From an uncultured Sphingorhabdus sp. (GTDB lineage Bacteria; Pseudomonadota; Alphaproteobacteria; Sphingomonadales; Sphingomonadaceae): a stretch of DNA of 64,000 bases. The position numbers and the translations under genes were made by a program. The notes under the pieces were generated by a model. The model saw only the letters and a program-made list of their open reading frames with translations, had not been told where the DNA came from and did not search any database. This document shows positions 25,543 to 34,592 of the stretch, piece after piece. Where the stretch lies: the NCBI GenBank assembly GCA_937873665.1, contig CALMYW010000394.1, positions 310,001 through 374,000 of the forward strand. Reading direction: 5' to 3'. How positions within the stretch are numbered: the first letter of the stretch is position 1; each line of letters starts with the position of its first letter.

Positions 25543-27651
25543 CTAATCAAATTTCCAGCTTGCGCCAAGCCAAAGGGTGCGCGGGGTGGCGCGTTCGATG
25601 ATGCCAGTGCCCGAAATTGCTGCTTCGACCCGCGTGTTGAAAAGATTGTCTCCGCGCACTTCTAAAAACAAGTTCTTCCTTATTTTCTTTGCCAAGGCAA
25701 AATCGACAACGGTCGCCGCACCAAGGGCCCGACTATTGGCATCGTCTTCAAATTGCTTGCCGATGTAACGGATGCTCAAAGTCCCGCGATCATCACGCAT
25801 ATCATCATATGTCAAAGCGATACGACCCGAATGGCGGGCGACTTGCGCTGGCCTCAATCCGTCAAGCGATGCCGCTATGCCTGAAGCTTCGACTTGCGCG
25901 TCGATCAGACTGTAGGACACACTGAGATCCAATACATAGGCTATCATTATACTACCATAAAGCTCGAGACCGCGCGATTGGATAGCATCAAGATTCTGCC
26001 GTTGCCGATAAACACCGCCTGCCGCAACAAAACCGACACCGGGGAAGTTTCCTGGTCCGTTTGCAACCGACACATTTGCAATCGCCCCCTTCAAACGATT
26101 GTCGAAATATAGCGCTTCGAGAGTCAGCCGCGTCGAGTAATATCCTGCAACAAGTTCAAAGCCCGAGAGCCGCTCTGGCGCCAATGCGGCATTGGCAGCG
26201 GTTGCATCGGCGCCCACCCTGAATGGCCTGTATAACTCATTCAGAGTCGGCAAGCGCCATGATCTGTACATTGACGCGCCTATATTCACCCTGTTTAACG
26301 GTGACCAATCCACCCCGGCACGCCCGCTCCATTCGCCATCTGCGCGCGATATGAAACGATCATCCGATCGAACATCCCCACCGATATTCACTTCGCGACG
26401 GAAACCGTCGTCCAAATGCCAGCTGTCAAATCGTCCACCGGCAGACAGCTTGAATTGCTCGGTCGGGGCAATTGAGAGTTCAGCAAATCCGCCAACCGTA
26501 TCCGCCGAACCGCCGGCCGTCCTAAACCGCGTAGGGCGTCCTGCAACATAGGTGAAATTTTCGCGGGTCTCTCCAAGGGTACGGCGCCACTCACCGCCAG
26601 CTCTAAATTCCCACGTCTCATCATGAGGCGGTCGAATTTCGAAACGCAGCCCCATTCCGTTTGACGGCGTTGCAAATTGATCCAATGTTGGCGTGACGGT
26701 CGAGCGATCGACAGACACGGCCCCGAATTCCGATGAAAAATCACGCAGCTGGATATAGCTGGTTGCCGACCACTGCCAACCGCCCTTGCGGTTCGACACT
26801 TTAAGGCTGGCGTCCACGCCATCATTTGTGTTGCGGGAGAAATCGACGCCACGATTTCGATTGTCAAAATAGGCGCGCAAATTTGCCTGAAGGTCAATAT
26901 CGTCCACGACCGGCGCAGTAGCCTGGAATGAAATCCCGGCTTGTTCGTAGGCCGCGCCATGATCAACGGCCCCACGCTGGCTTTTGATCACAGGAACAAA
27001 GCCATCGCTTCGGGAATAGCTGGCGCCTACGGTCAGCCAGCCGTCACCCAACCGCGACACAACCCGCCCCAATGCATCGACACTATCGCGGCTACCAAAA
27101 CCTAAGCCAAGCGACGATTGCCCCTGGATTTTCCGGCTATCAAGTTCAATCACGCCCGCAATAGAACCCGGTCCGACTGAGGGTTGCCCGCCCCCTTTCC
27201 TTAACCTTATGCTCAAAATCTCCAGCGCATCATAACCCGGCCATGCTACCCAGCCACCAAAGGGATCGGCCTGCGGGATGCCATCGAGAAAGAGCAAGGT
27301 CCGCGAAGCGGCATTCCCGCCAAGCCCCCGCATAGTTACGCCCTGACTGGTAGGGTTTGCAGATCGGGAATCTGATCGCCTGAATTGCTGAAACTCCCCG
27401 GCAAGCCCCAATTCCCGCTCTACGTCGTTGGTCACGATATGACGGCTGGTGAGAATTGACTCGGTTCGTTCGGCCAACGATCTCCCCAGATTGCCGGTGA
27501 CCGAAATTGTGCAGTCATTTACCAGGATCGGCTGTTCCCCGGTTTCGGGATCCGGCGGGACATAGCAGCCCTCCATTACATTGCCCTGCCCCCAGGCCGG
27601 CAAGCCCGGCACCACGAGGCACAGAACGCTAATTAAAGGTGCATATCTCAT
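25543..27651 (-). CDS. TonB-dependent outer-membrane receptor (702 aa)
   Basis: The protein has a signal peptide (SVLCLVVPGLPAWGQG), a possible TonB box (ISVTG), a plug domain (GVTMRGLGGNAASRTLLFLD, then GSIAGVIELDS) and a 22-strand-type barrel. The substrate cannot be read from sequence. Its start overlaps the end of maiA (ATGA) and its end is 9 bases from the MarR gene, so it is embedded in a tyrosine-catabolism operon. That suggests uptake of an aromatic compound or peptide, but this is inference. Two cysteines near the mature N-terminus (EGCYVPP and NDCTIS) are unusual and may form a disulfide. Confidence 0.9.
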   Translation of the reverse strand: MRYAPLISVLCLVVPGLPAWGQGNVMEGCYVPPDPETGEQPILVNDCTISVTGNLGRSLAERTESILTSRHIVTNDVERELGLAGEFQQFRRSDSRSANPTSQGVTMRGLGGNAASRTLLFLDGIPQADPFGGWVAWPGYDALEILSIRLRKGGGQPSVGPGSIAGVIELDSRKIQGQSSLGLGFGSRDSVDALGRVVSRLGDGWLTVGASYSRSDGFVPVIKSQRGAVDHGAAYEQAGISFQATAPVVDDIDLQANLRAYFDNRNRGVDFSRNTNDGVDASLKVSNRKGGWQWSATSYIQLRDFSSEFGAVSVDRSTVTPTLDQFATPSNGMGLRFEIRPPHDETWEFRAGGEWRRTLGETRENFTYVAGRPTRFRTAGGSADTVGGFAELSIAPTEQFKLSAGGRFDSWHLDDGFRREVNIGGDVRSDDRFISRADGEWSGRAGVDWSPLNRVNIGASMYRSWRLPTLNELYRPFRVGADATAANAALAPERLSGFELVAGYYSTRLTLEALYFDNRLKGAIANVSVANGPGNFPGVGFVAAGGVYRQRQNLDAIQSRGLELYGSIMIAYVLDLSVSYSLIDAQVEASGIAASLDGLRPAQVARHSGRIALTYDDMRDDRGTLSIRYIGKQFEDDANSRALGAATVVDFALAKKIRKNLFLEVRGDNLFNTRVEAAISGTGIIERATPRTLWLGASWKFD

Positions 27652-28280
27652 TCCGGCTTCACCGCCTCCGGCGCCGCCTTGGCAAAAGCCTCAATAGCGC
27701 GCAGCTCCGCATCAATCCGCACCAGTTTCGGGAACGCGTCCAACGGCGTATCGAACCGCCGCGCATTGGCCATTTGCGGGACGAGGCAGGCATCGGCGAG
27801 GTTGGGTTGCGCACCGCCGAACAGGCCGGTTTCGGGGGCCATCACCTCCAGCGCGGTGAAGCCTTCAACTATCCAGTGACGATACCATTCCGCCACCGCC
27901 GCATCATCGGCGCCGAATTGCGATTTCAACCGGCCCAGCACGCGCAAATTATTGAGCGGGTGGATGTCGGCCGCAATCACCAGTGCCTGCGCCAATGTCT
28001 TCGCCCTCTCCGCCGGATCGGAGGATACCATTGGCGGATCGGGATAGTTGGCATCCAGATAATCGATAATCGCCAGGCTTTGCGTCAGATCATGCCCGTC
28101 GATCGAAAGCATCGGCACAAACCCCTGCGGGTTGCGCGCGACATAGTCCGGTTTCTTGTGCGAGGCATCGAGCAAGTTGGTGGGAACTGCGCTGTAAGCG
28201 ACGCCCTTCAGGTTGAGCGCGATGCGAACGCGGTAGCTGGCGGAGGAACGCCAATAATCGAACAGGATGATGCCGGACAT
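27648..28280 (-). CDS. maiA: Maleylacetoacetate isomerase (zeta-class GST)
   Basis: This enzyme isomerises maleylacetoacetate to fumarylacetoacetate with glutathione. The 210-residue protein has the zeta-class glutathione site WRSSASYRVRIALNLKGV and the downstream NPQGFVPMLSIDGHDLTQSLAI. In the canonical SSCSYRVR motif the cysteine is replaced here by alanine (SSASYRVR); the Ser residues thought to matter for catalysis are retained. It is 3 bases from the ABC permease upstream and overlaps the receptor downstream. Confidence 0.92.
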   Translation of the reverse strand: MSGIILFDYWRSSASYRVRIALNLKGVAYSAVPTNLLDASHKKPDYVARNPQGFVPMLSIDGHDLTQSLAIIDYLDANYPDPPMVSSDPAERAKTLAQALVIAADIHPLNNLRVLGRLKSQFGADDAAVAEWYRHWIVEGFTALEVMAPETGLFGGAQPNLADACLVPQMANARRFDTPLDAFPKLVRIDAELRAIEAFAKAAPEAVKPE

Positions 28281-28283
28281 TTT

Positions 28284-29123
28284 CTAGCTCCGCAGCTTCC
28301 AGCCCGAACGCAGCAGTGCATAAGCGATGATGCCCAGCACCAGATTGATGCCGAGCAGCAACAGGCCACCAAACAGCACGGGGCTGTCAGCCGTGCCGAT
28401 AAAGCCATAGCGGAAGCCCGAAATTGCATAGAAAAACGGGTTGGCATGGCTGATTGCCTGAAACGCGGGTGACAGCTTGTCGACCGAGTAGAATGTACCC
28501 GACAGCAAGGCAGCAGGCGCGACAACGAAATTGGCAATCGCCGCTGCATGGTCGAATTTTTCGGCCCAGATCGAGGTGATTACACCGATGAGGGCGAGCA
28601 ATGTCGATCCCATCAGGCCGAACCAGATCACCGCCCCATAATGGGCAGGGGTAACCCCCACCCCTGGCCACAGCGCCATGGCCAACCAGACGGCAAAGCC
28701 CACCATGATCGCACGGGTCACCGCCGCCCCTACCATCGCGATCAGCAATTCGAGGTTCGACAAGGGCGGCATCAGATAGTCGACGATCGTCCCCTGGATC
28801 TTGCCCACCAGTAAAGAGAAGCTGCTATTGGCGAAGCTGTTCTGCATCATTCCCATGATGATCAGGCCCGGCGCGATGAAATCGGCAAAGGGCACCCCCA
28901 GCACCGAAGGCTTCACCCCGCCCAAAGCAACGGTGAAAATGATGAGGTAGAGCAGAGTCGTGATCGCGGGCGCCCAGATGGTCTGCAACTGCACCTTCAT
29001 GAAGCGGCGTACTTCTTTCAGATACAGTGTTTTCAGGCCGATCCAGTTGACGGTGCGGATCAAGCGTTCGGCAGGTTCGGCTTGAACCTCGGCAGCGGCG
29101 ACATTAGATTTGTTGCTAGTCAT
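28284..29123 (-). CDS. ABC-2 type transporter permease
   Basis: The 279-residue protein has six hydrophobic segments and the ABC-2 membrane domain pattern (GLKTLYLKEVRRFMKVQLQT, FADFIAPGLIIMGMMQNSFA, LSGTFYSVDKLSPAFQAISH, NPFFYAISGFRYGFIG). Such permeases pair with a separate ATPase to export drugs, glycolipids or polysaccharides. No ATPase gene is adjacent. I start at the ATG at 29123; a TTG further up would add 21 residues of poor quality. The gene heads the run permease-maiA-receptor-MarR. Confidence 0.87.
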   Translation of the reverse strand: MTSNKSNVAAAEVQAEPAERLIRTVNWIGLKTLYLKEVRRFMKVQLQTIWAPAITTLLYLIIFTVALGGVKPSVLGVPFADFIAPGLIIMGMMQNSFANSSFSLLVGKIQGTIVDYLMPPLSNLELLIAMVGAAVTRAIMVGFAVWLAMALWPGVGVTPAHYGAVIWFGLMGSTLLALIGVITSIWAEKFDHAAAIANFVVAPAALLSGTFYSVDKLSPAFQAISHANPFFYAISGFRYGFIGTADSPVLFGGLLLLGINLVLGIIAYALLRSGWKLRS

Positions 29124-29228
29124 CGCACAATCGACTATCGGCTTGCCCCTTGCGCGGCAAGGCGCTTTTATATCTAATTGCAACAAGCGCCGCTTTCACG
29201 CTGCTTGGCAGAATGTTTGGAGTTTTCG

Positions 29229-29879
29229 ATGTCCTGGACCGACGAACGGATCGACCGCCTGAAAACCATGTGGGAAAAGGGCCTGACTGCCAGCCAGATA
29301 GCTGACGAGCTGGGCGGGGTGAGCCGCAACGCCGTGATCGGCAAGGCCCACCGTCTTGGTCTCAAATCGCGTCCGTCACCGGTGAAGGCCAATGAAGGCG
29401 AAGCCAAGCCTGCGCCGAAGCCCAAGGCAAAGCCCGTCGAAAAGGCAGCAGCGCCGCGTCAATCTGCACCTTCGTCGGGGTCAACCGAGCGCGTCATCCC
29501 GACTTATTCGACGCCCAGCGTCCCGCAGCCGCGTACGGATATGCCCAAGATCGTCTCGATCGGACCCGGCGGCTTCATGCGCCAGGGCCCCGGCGACCAG
29601 CAGGCCCCGATCCCCCCTGCCCCGCCGCGCCGTCTGGTTCCGGCCAAGCCGAGCCCCGAAATCGCCGACAAGACCAGCCTGCTTGATTTGAGCGACCGTG
29701 TCTGCCGCTGGCCGATGGGCCATCCGGGCGAACCCGATTTCCATTTTTGCGGCGAAGCGGTGAACCCCGGCTTCCCCTATTGCGTCGAACATTGCGGTCG
29801 TGCCTATCAGGCGCAATTGCCGCGTGGCGTCCGCCGCGCGCCGCCGCCAATGCCCTTTGGCGGCCCGCGGGTCCGCTGA
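29229..29879 (+). CDS. gcrA: Cell cycle regulator GcrA
   Basis: GcrA is an alphaproteobacterial transcription factor that works with sigma-70 RNA polymerase at GANTC-methylated promoters. The N-terminal helix-turn-helix is plain: MSWTDERIDRLKTMWEKGLT, then IADELGGVSRNAVIGKAHRL. The middle is a proline/alanine/lysine-rich linker, and the C-terminal RNA-polymerase-binding part has CRWPMGHPGEPDFHFCG and YCVEHCGRAYQ. The 216-residue length is somewhat long because of the linker. The start follows the MSWT consensus rather than the longer frame. Confidence 0.96.
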   Translation: MSWTDERIDRLKTMWEKGLTASQIADELGGVSRNAVIGKAHRLGLKSRPSPVKANEGEAKPAPKPKAKPVEKAAAPRQSAPSSGSTERVIPTYSTPSVPQPRTDMPKIVSIGPGGFMRQGPGDQQAPIPPAPPRRLVPAKPSPEIADKTSLLDLSDRVCRWPMGHPGEPDFHFCGEAVNPGFPYCVEHCGRAYQAQLPRGVRRAPPPMPFGGPRVR

Positions 29880-29891
29880 TAGCTGGGCCGC

Positions 29892-30284
29892 GTGGCCAGT
29901 CGCCCGCATCCCTTTGCTGACCTGATCGATCTTGCCGTCACTCCTGACGGCAAGGGCGGCAGCACAGCAACCCTCACCGCCGAACACAAGCATATGAACC
30001 CGCATGGCGTGGTACATGGTGCGGTGATCTATGCACTCGCCGATACCGGCATGGGTGCCGCACTTTACCCGACGCTGGAGGCCGGACAGGCTTGCGCGAC
30101 GATCGAGGTCAAGATCAGCTATTTCCGTCCGGTGAGCGGCGGCGAAATCCGGTGCGCGACGCAGATCGACAATAAAGGCCGCAGCATCGCGCACCTGACC
30201 TCACGCATCGAACAGGGTGGAAAGCTGGTCGCGCTGGCGACCGGAAGCTTTGCGATCTTGGCGGCACCCCCGGGGAAAGCCTGA
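29892..30284 (+). CDS. PaaI-type hotdog thioesterase
   Basis: A 130-residue hotdog-fold protein with the family's HKHMNPHGVVHGAVIYALAD (as EHKHMNPHGVVHGAVIYALA) active-site region and the C-terminal strands GGEIRCATQIDNKGRSIAHL. It likely hydrolyses acyl-CoA thioesters; the substrate is unknown. The start is GTG, 12 bases after gcrA, so it may be read from the gcrA promoter. Confidence 0.85.
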   Translation: MASRPHPFADLIDLAVTPDGKGGSTATLTAEHKHMNPHGVVHGAVIYALADTGMGAALYPTLEAGQACATIEVKISYFRPVSGGEIRCATQIDNKGRSIAHLTSRIEQGGKLVALATGSFAILAAPPGKA

Positions 30285-30357
30285 CTTTACCGATTTCCAC
30301 AGAGGAAAGCCGCGTCACGGTTGCGCGGGGGACTCCGCCGCGCCTATAGCGTCAGCC

Positions 30358-32346
30358 ATGAGTGAAGACCTGTTCGGCGGCGCATTGCCCGCCGGTTCTG
30401 AATCTGGCGGTTATGATGCTTCGGCAATCGAGGTTCTCGAGGGGCTGGAGCCTGTTCGCCGTCGACCCGGCATGTATATTGGCGGCACCGACGAGCGGGC
30501 GCTGCATCATCTCGCCGCCGAAGTGCTCGACAACAGTATGGACGAAGCGGTTGCCGGCCATGCGACGCGCATCGAAATTATGCTTGGCGTGGGTAATCGC
30601 CTGACCATCACCGACAATGGTCGCGGCATCCCGGTCGATCCGCACCCCAAATTCCCAGGCAAGTCGGCGCTCGAGGTCATCATGACCACGCTCCATTCGG
30701 GCGGCAAGTTTGAGGGCAAGGCCTATGCCACCTCGGGCGGGTTGCACGGTGTGGGTGTCTCGGTGGTCAATGCACTATCGACCGACACGGTTGTCGAAGT
30801 TGCGCGCAACAAGCAGCTTTACCGTCAGCGTTTCTCATGCGGGGCAGCGTTGGGCGGGCTTGAAGAGCTGGGCCCGACACCGAACCGGCGCGGCACGACC
30901 ATCGCCTTCACGCCCGATCCCGAAATTTTCGGCGCCGATGCGAAGTTCAAGCCCACACGGCTGTTCAAGCTCGCAAGATCAAAAGCCTATCTCTTTGCAG
31001 GCGTTGAAATCCGCTGGAAATGCGACCCCGAATTGGCGAGCGACGATGTACCGCAGGAGGCGGTATTCCAGTTCCCCGGCGGGCTTGCCGATCATCTGAA
31101 AGAACAATTGGGCACGCGCAACTGCGTCACCAGCGAATTCTTCCACGGCAACCAAAGCTTCCCCGACGACCAAGGTCGCGTCGAATGGGCCGTGGCATGG
31201 CCGCTTTATTCGGACGGCAGCTACAGCTGGTATTGCAACACAATCCCCACGCCCGATGGCGGCACGCATGAAGCGGGTGTGCGCGCAGCGCTGACCAAGG
31301 GGCTGCGCGCCTTTGGCGAGTTGGTGGGCAACAAGAAAGCGGCGCAGATCACCGCTGACGATATCTTCAATGAGGCCGAACTGATGCTTTCGGTCTTCAT
31401 CCGCAACCCGCAATTCCAGAGCCAGACCAAGGACCGGCTGACCTCTCCGGAAGCCGCGCGGCTCGTGGAAAATGCGGTGCGCGACCATTTCGACCATTTC
31501 CTGACCGACAATATGGAACGCGGCAAGGCGATGCTCGGCTTCATCCTCGAAAAGGTCGAGGACCGGCTGAAGCGCAAGGCCGAGCGCGAGGTAAAGCGCA
31601 AGACCGCAACCAGCGGCAAAAAGGTCCGCCTGCCCGGCAAGCTGACCGACTGTGCGTCGGACGATCCCAACGGCACCGAATTGTTCATCGTCGAAGGTGA
31701 TAGCGCAGGCGGCAGCGCCAAGCAGGCGCGTGACCGCAAGACGCAGGCGATCCTGCCGATCCGTGGTAAAATCCTGAACGTCGCTTCGGCGACAATGGAC
31801 AAGATCCGCGCCAACGCAGAAATCGCCGATTTGGGCCTCGCCTTAGGCTGTGGTACGCGTAAGGATTGCGATCCGGACAATCTGCGCTACGACCGGATCA
31901 TCATCATGACCGACGCCGATGTCGATGGCGCACATATCGCGACGCTGCTGATGACCTTTTTCTTCCAGGAAATGCCCGCGATCGTCGAGCGCGGTCATCT
32001 CTACCTCGCCCGCCCGCCGCTCTATCGCCTGACCGCGGGCAGCCAGAGCGCCTATGCGCAGGACGATGCGCACCGTGCCGAACTGGAAGCTACCGTGTTC
32101 AAGGGCAAGAAGGTCGAGGTCGGACGCTTCAAGGGGCTGGGCGAGATGAACCCCGGCCAGCTCCGCGAAACCACGATGGATCCCAAAACCCGATCGCTGA
32201 TCCGCATCACTTTGCCCCACGAATATCAGAAACAGGCTGCCGTCAAGGAACGGGTCGATCAGTTGATGGGCAAAAGCCCAGAGGCGCGCTTCCGTTTCAT
32301 TCAGGAACATGCGACAACGCTGGACGAGGAAGCCATCGACGCTTGA
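30358..32346 (+). CDS. parE: DNA topoisomerase IV subunit B
   Basis: ParE is the ATPase half of topoisomerase IV, which decatenates daughter chromosomes. The 662-residue product has GHKL ATPase motifs (EVLDNSMDEAVAGHA, TDNGRGIPVDPHPKFPGKSA, GGLHGVGVSVVNALS) and the TOPRIM domain (FIVEGDSAGGSAKQARDRKT, IIMTDADVDGAHIATLLMTF). The QAILPIRGKILNV and length support ParE rather than the longer GyrB. The ATG at 30358 begins the typical MSEDLFG start; a longer frame into the thioesterase gene is not credible. Confidence 0.95.
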   Translation: MSEDLFGGALPAGSESGGYDASAIEVLEGLEPVRRRPGMYIGGTDERALHHLAAEVLDNSMDEAVAGHATRIEIMLGVGNRLTITDNGRGIPVDPHPKFPGKSALEVIMTTLHSGGKFEGKAYATSGGLHGVGVSVVNALSTDTVVEVARNKQLYRQRFSCGAALGGLEELGPTPNRRGTTIAFTPDPEIFGADAKFKPTRLFKLARSKAYLFAGVEIRWKCDPELASDDVPQEAVFQFPGGLADHLKEQLGTRNCVTSEFFHGNQSFPDDQGRVEWAVAWPLYSDGSYSWYCNTIPTPDGGTHEAGVRAALTKGLRAFGELVGNKKAAQITADDIFNEAELMLSVFIRNPQFQSQTKDRLTSPEAARLVENAVRDHFDHFLTDNMERGKAMLGFILEKVEDRLKRKAEREVKRKTATSGKKVRLPGKLTDCASDDPNGTELFIVEGDSAGGSAKQARDRKTQAILPIRGKILNVASATMDKIRANAEIADLGLALGCGTRKDCDPDNLRYDRIIIMTDADVDGAHIATLLMTFFFQEMPAIVERGHLYLARPPLYRLTAGSQSAYAQDDAHRAELEATVFKGKKVEVGRFKGLGEMNPGQLRETTMDPKTRSLIRITLPHEYQKQAAVKERVDQLMGKSPEARFRFIQEHATTLDEEAIDA

Positions 32347-32355
32347 GGAGGATTT

Positions 32356-33669
32356 ATGCGCAAGTTCCGGACCATCGCCCTGTTGCTTGCCGTTTCGTGT
32401 TCGACTTTGACAGGACCGGCATCGGGCACCGAACCAGTCTCGACCGCACAAGCGACCATTGCCTCCCCGTTCGATCTTCGTACCGGACAACTGGTTGCCG
32501 TTCTCAATGGCGAAATGGCGGTTGAGGAATATTTCACGCCCAGTTTCCTTACCGCAGTACCACCGGCACAATTCAAGGCGATTTCTGACAGTTTTATCGC
32601 GCAATATGGCAAGGCACTCGCAATCGCCGCGATCCAGCGCAACGGGCCGAACAGCGCAACGCTTCAGGTTGAGTATGAAAAAGCAATTGCAACCATAGAT
32701 TTAACCGTCGAACCTTCGGCTCCGAGTAAAGTAGCCGGCCTTCTTGCGAGGGGCTTTGCCCTCAAGGGTGACAGTATCGAAAAGATACAAGCTGATTTCA
32801 GTGCACTCCCCGGATCGAGCGGGTTCATCGTGAAAAAACTGGCCGACGACGGAGCCACGACATTACATGCGTTGAATGCCAACCGTCAGTTTGCCACCGG
32901 TTCGACGTTCAAGCTTTACGTCCTTGCCGAACTGGCCAGTCAGGTTGCTGCGGGGCAACGCCGTTGGTCCGACGTCGTGCCTTTGGGTGTGCGCAACCAC
33001 AGTTCGGCTGGAACACAAAACTGGCCGCTCGACACGCCCGTGACTCTGCAAACATTGGCCACCTGGATGATTTCGGTAAGCGACAATGCCGCGACCGACG
33101 CCCTGATGCGCGAACTGGGGCGCGATGCTGTCGAAGGCAAGCTGGCGAGCATTGGTCATAGCGCGCCCGACAGGGCTCTGCCGATGCTAACCACAGTTGA
33201 GGCCTTTGCGCTCAAAAGCAATCCGGCGCTCCGCCAGCGGTTTGAGAAAGCGACCGAGGCCGGGCAGCGTGAATTGCTGGCCAGCGAACGCGCTGCGCTG
33301 TCTTATGGTGCGATCGATATGTCGCAATTGGGATCAGGCCCGGTCGCCATCGAAAGCATGGAGTGGTTCGCCTCACCCGAAGACACCGCCTTGCTGCTCA
33401 ACAATCTGCGCCGGACAAACAGCCAGACGGCACGTGACGTGATGGCGGTGAACAGCGGCATCGGGCCTGCTGCAGCCGGAAAATGGCGCTATCTCGGCTA
33501 TAAGGGTGGCTCTGAGCCGGGCGTAATCTCGATGAGTTTTCTGGCACAATCCAAGGCCGGCGAATGGTATGCGATTTCGGGAAGCTGGAATGATCCGGCG
33601 AAGGAAGTCGACAATAATGCATTTGCGCAACTGATGACCCGGCTGGTTGACAGCGTAGCTGGCAATTAG
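32356..33669 (+). CDS. Beta-lactamase-fold serine hydrolase with N-terminal extension
   Basis: The 437-residue exported protein (signal RTIALLLAVSCSTLTGPASG) has class A beta-lactamase/transpeptidase motifs: Ser183-Thr-Phe-Lys186 in ATGSTFKLYVLAEL, Ser242-Asp-Asn in SVSDNAATD, and the KTG equivalent Lys383-Gly-Gly in YKGGSEPG. An extra domain of about 130 residues precedes the enzyme domain. Class A enzymes are about 290 residues, so this is a related hydrolase rather than a typical resistance enzyme; D,D-peptidase or esterase activity is equally possible. It follows parE by 9 bases behind a GAGGAGG site. Confidence 0.85.
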   Translation: MRKFRTIALLLAVSCSTLTGPASGTEPVSTAQATIASPFDLRTGQLVAVLNGEMAVEEYFTPSFLTAVPPAQFKAISDSFIAQYGKALAIAAIQRNGPNSATLQVEYEKAIATIDLTVEPSAPSKVAGLLARGFALKGDSIEKIQADFSALPGSSGFIVKKLADDGATTLHALNANRQFATGSTFKLYVLAELASQVAAGQRRWSDVVPLGVRNHSSAGTQNWPLDTPVTLQTLATWMISVSDNAATDALMRELGRDAVEGKLASIGHSAPDRALPMLTTVEAFALKSNPALRQRFEKATEAGQRELLASERAALSYGAIDMSQLGSGPVAIESMEWFASPEDTALLLNNLRRTNSQTARDVMAVNSGIGPAAAGKWRYLGYKGGSEPGVISMSFLAQSKAGEWYAISGSWNDPAKEVDNNAFAQLMTRLVDSVAGN

Positions 33670-34580
33670 GGCAGCTTTTTTAGCGCCTCCATCGCACCAG
33701 CAGCCAGAGATTTCAGAGCATCCGCGCCACTGGCTTGCGCATTGACATATATGGCCGATAGGAAAGCCGTCACATTATGCCGCCGCGCCAGCCCTGCTTC
33801 GGACTGGAAGGCGTTGTCCCAACTGCCTAACGCACCCGGACCGGCAAATTGCGCGAGCCAATCGAACCATTCCTGATCGGTAAACACACCGCGCTGCGCC
33901 ATGAACAGGATCGGGCGCGCCAATCGCTCCGGCTCACCGGTGATGTAACTTGCACTCGCAGGAGCAACCTGCACCGCTATCGCATCGCGCATGCGGGCAA
34001 GATCCTCTTTGTCGACCGCCGGATTCAACGCCAACTGCATCATCAGGTCCGCCGTATGGGCAACCGCGTGGCGATAGCCGCCAACCTTGTCGAAGCCGCG
34101 ATAATCCCTGATTGATCGCATATAGTCGACCGCTGCAGTAACCATTTGCGCCCGTTGTTCCGGTGTCATCCACGCCTTCACCCGATCGGTGCGCGCGATT
34201 TCGGAGAGGTTGAGCGCTGCGAATGATCGGCGGAATCCGGATTTATCGAGCTCGACCAATTGCGCCTGCAGCTTGGCCGAAAGCTGCGCCAATGTCGCGT
34301 CGCTGATCAGGCCTTTGCGCAGAAGATGCTGTGTCGCCTCAAAGGCTAGGCCGTCGCGAACTTCCGGATCGGGCGCGCCATTGCAATCCGCAAGTGCAAG
34401 GACAAAGCGGTGGCGCTCGGCTTCGTCATCAATCGGCCATCCGGCCCTTTTCAGCGCCTGAAGCGCTGCCTTATTCTTTCCAAGCGGGGCGCATGTCTCG
34501 ACTTTGGCTGCAAATGCTACATCCGGTGAAGCGACAGCGAATATCGAACATGCGAGCAAGGCCAAACCGATGGTTCGCAT
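33666..34580 (-). CDS. Exported DUF2785-like protein
   Basis: The 304-residue product has a signal peptide (IGLALLACSIFAVASPDVAFA). The DYRGFDKVGGYRHAVAHTAD segment and the all-helical remainder fit my memory of the DUF2785 family; function is unknown. I place the start at 34580 because GGAGG lies five bases upstream. The stop overlaps that of the serine hydrolase by four bases in a convergent arrangement, and the start is 13 bases after the LysR gene. Confidence 0.75.
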   Translation of the reverse strand: MRTIGLALLACSIFAVASPDVAFAAKVETCAPLGKNKAALQALKRAGWPIDDEAERHRFVLALADCNGAPDPEVRDGLAFEATQHLLRKGLISDATLAQLSAKLQAQLVELDKSGFRRSFAALNLSEIARTDRVKAWMTPEQRAQMVTAAVDYMRSIRDYRGFDKVGGYRHAVAHTADLMMQLALNPAVDKEDLARMRDAIAVQVAPASASYITGEPERLARPILFMAQRGVFTDQEWFDWLAQFAGPGALGSWDNAFQSEAGLARRHNVTAFLSAIYVNAQASGADALKSLAAGAMEALKKLP

Positions 34581-34592
34581 GCGATCCTCCAT

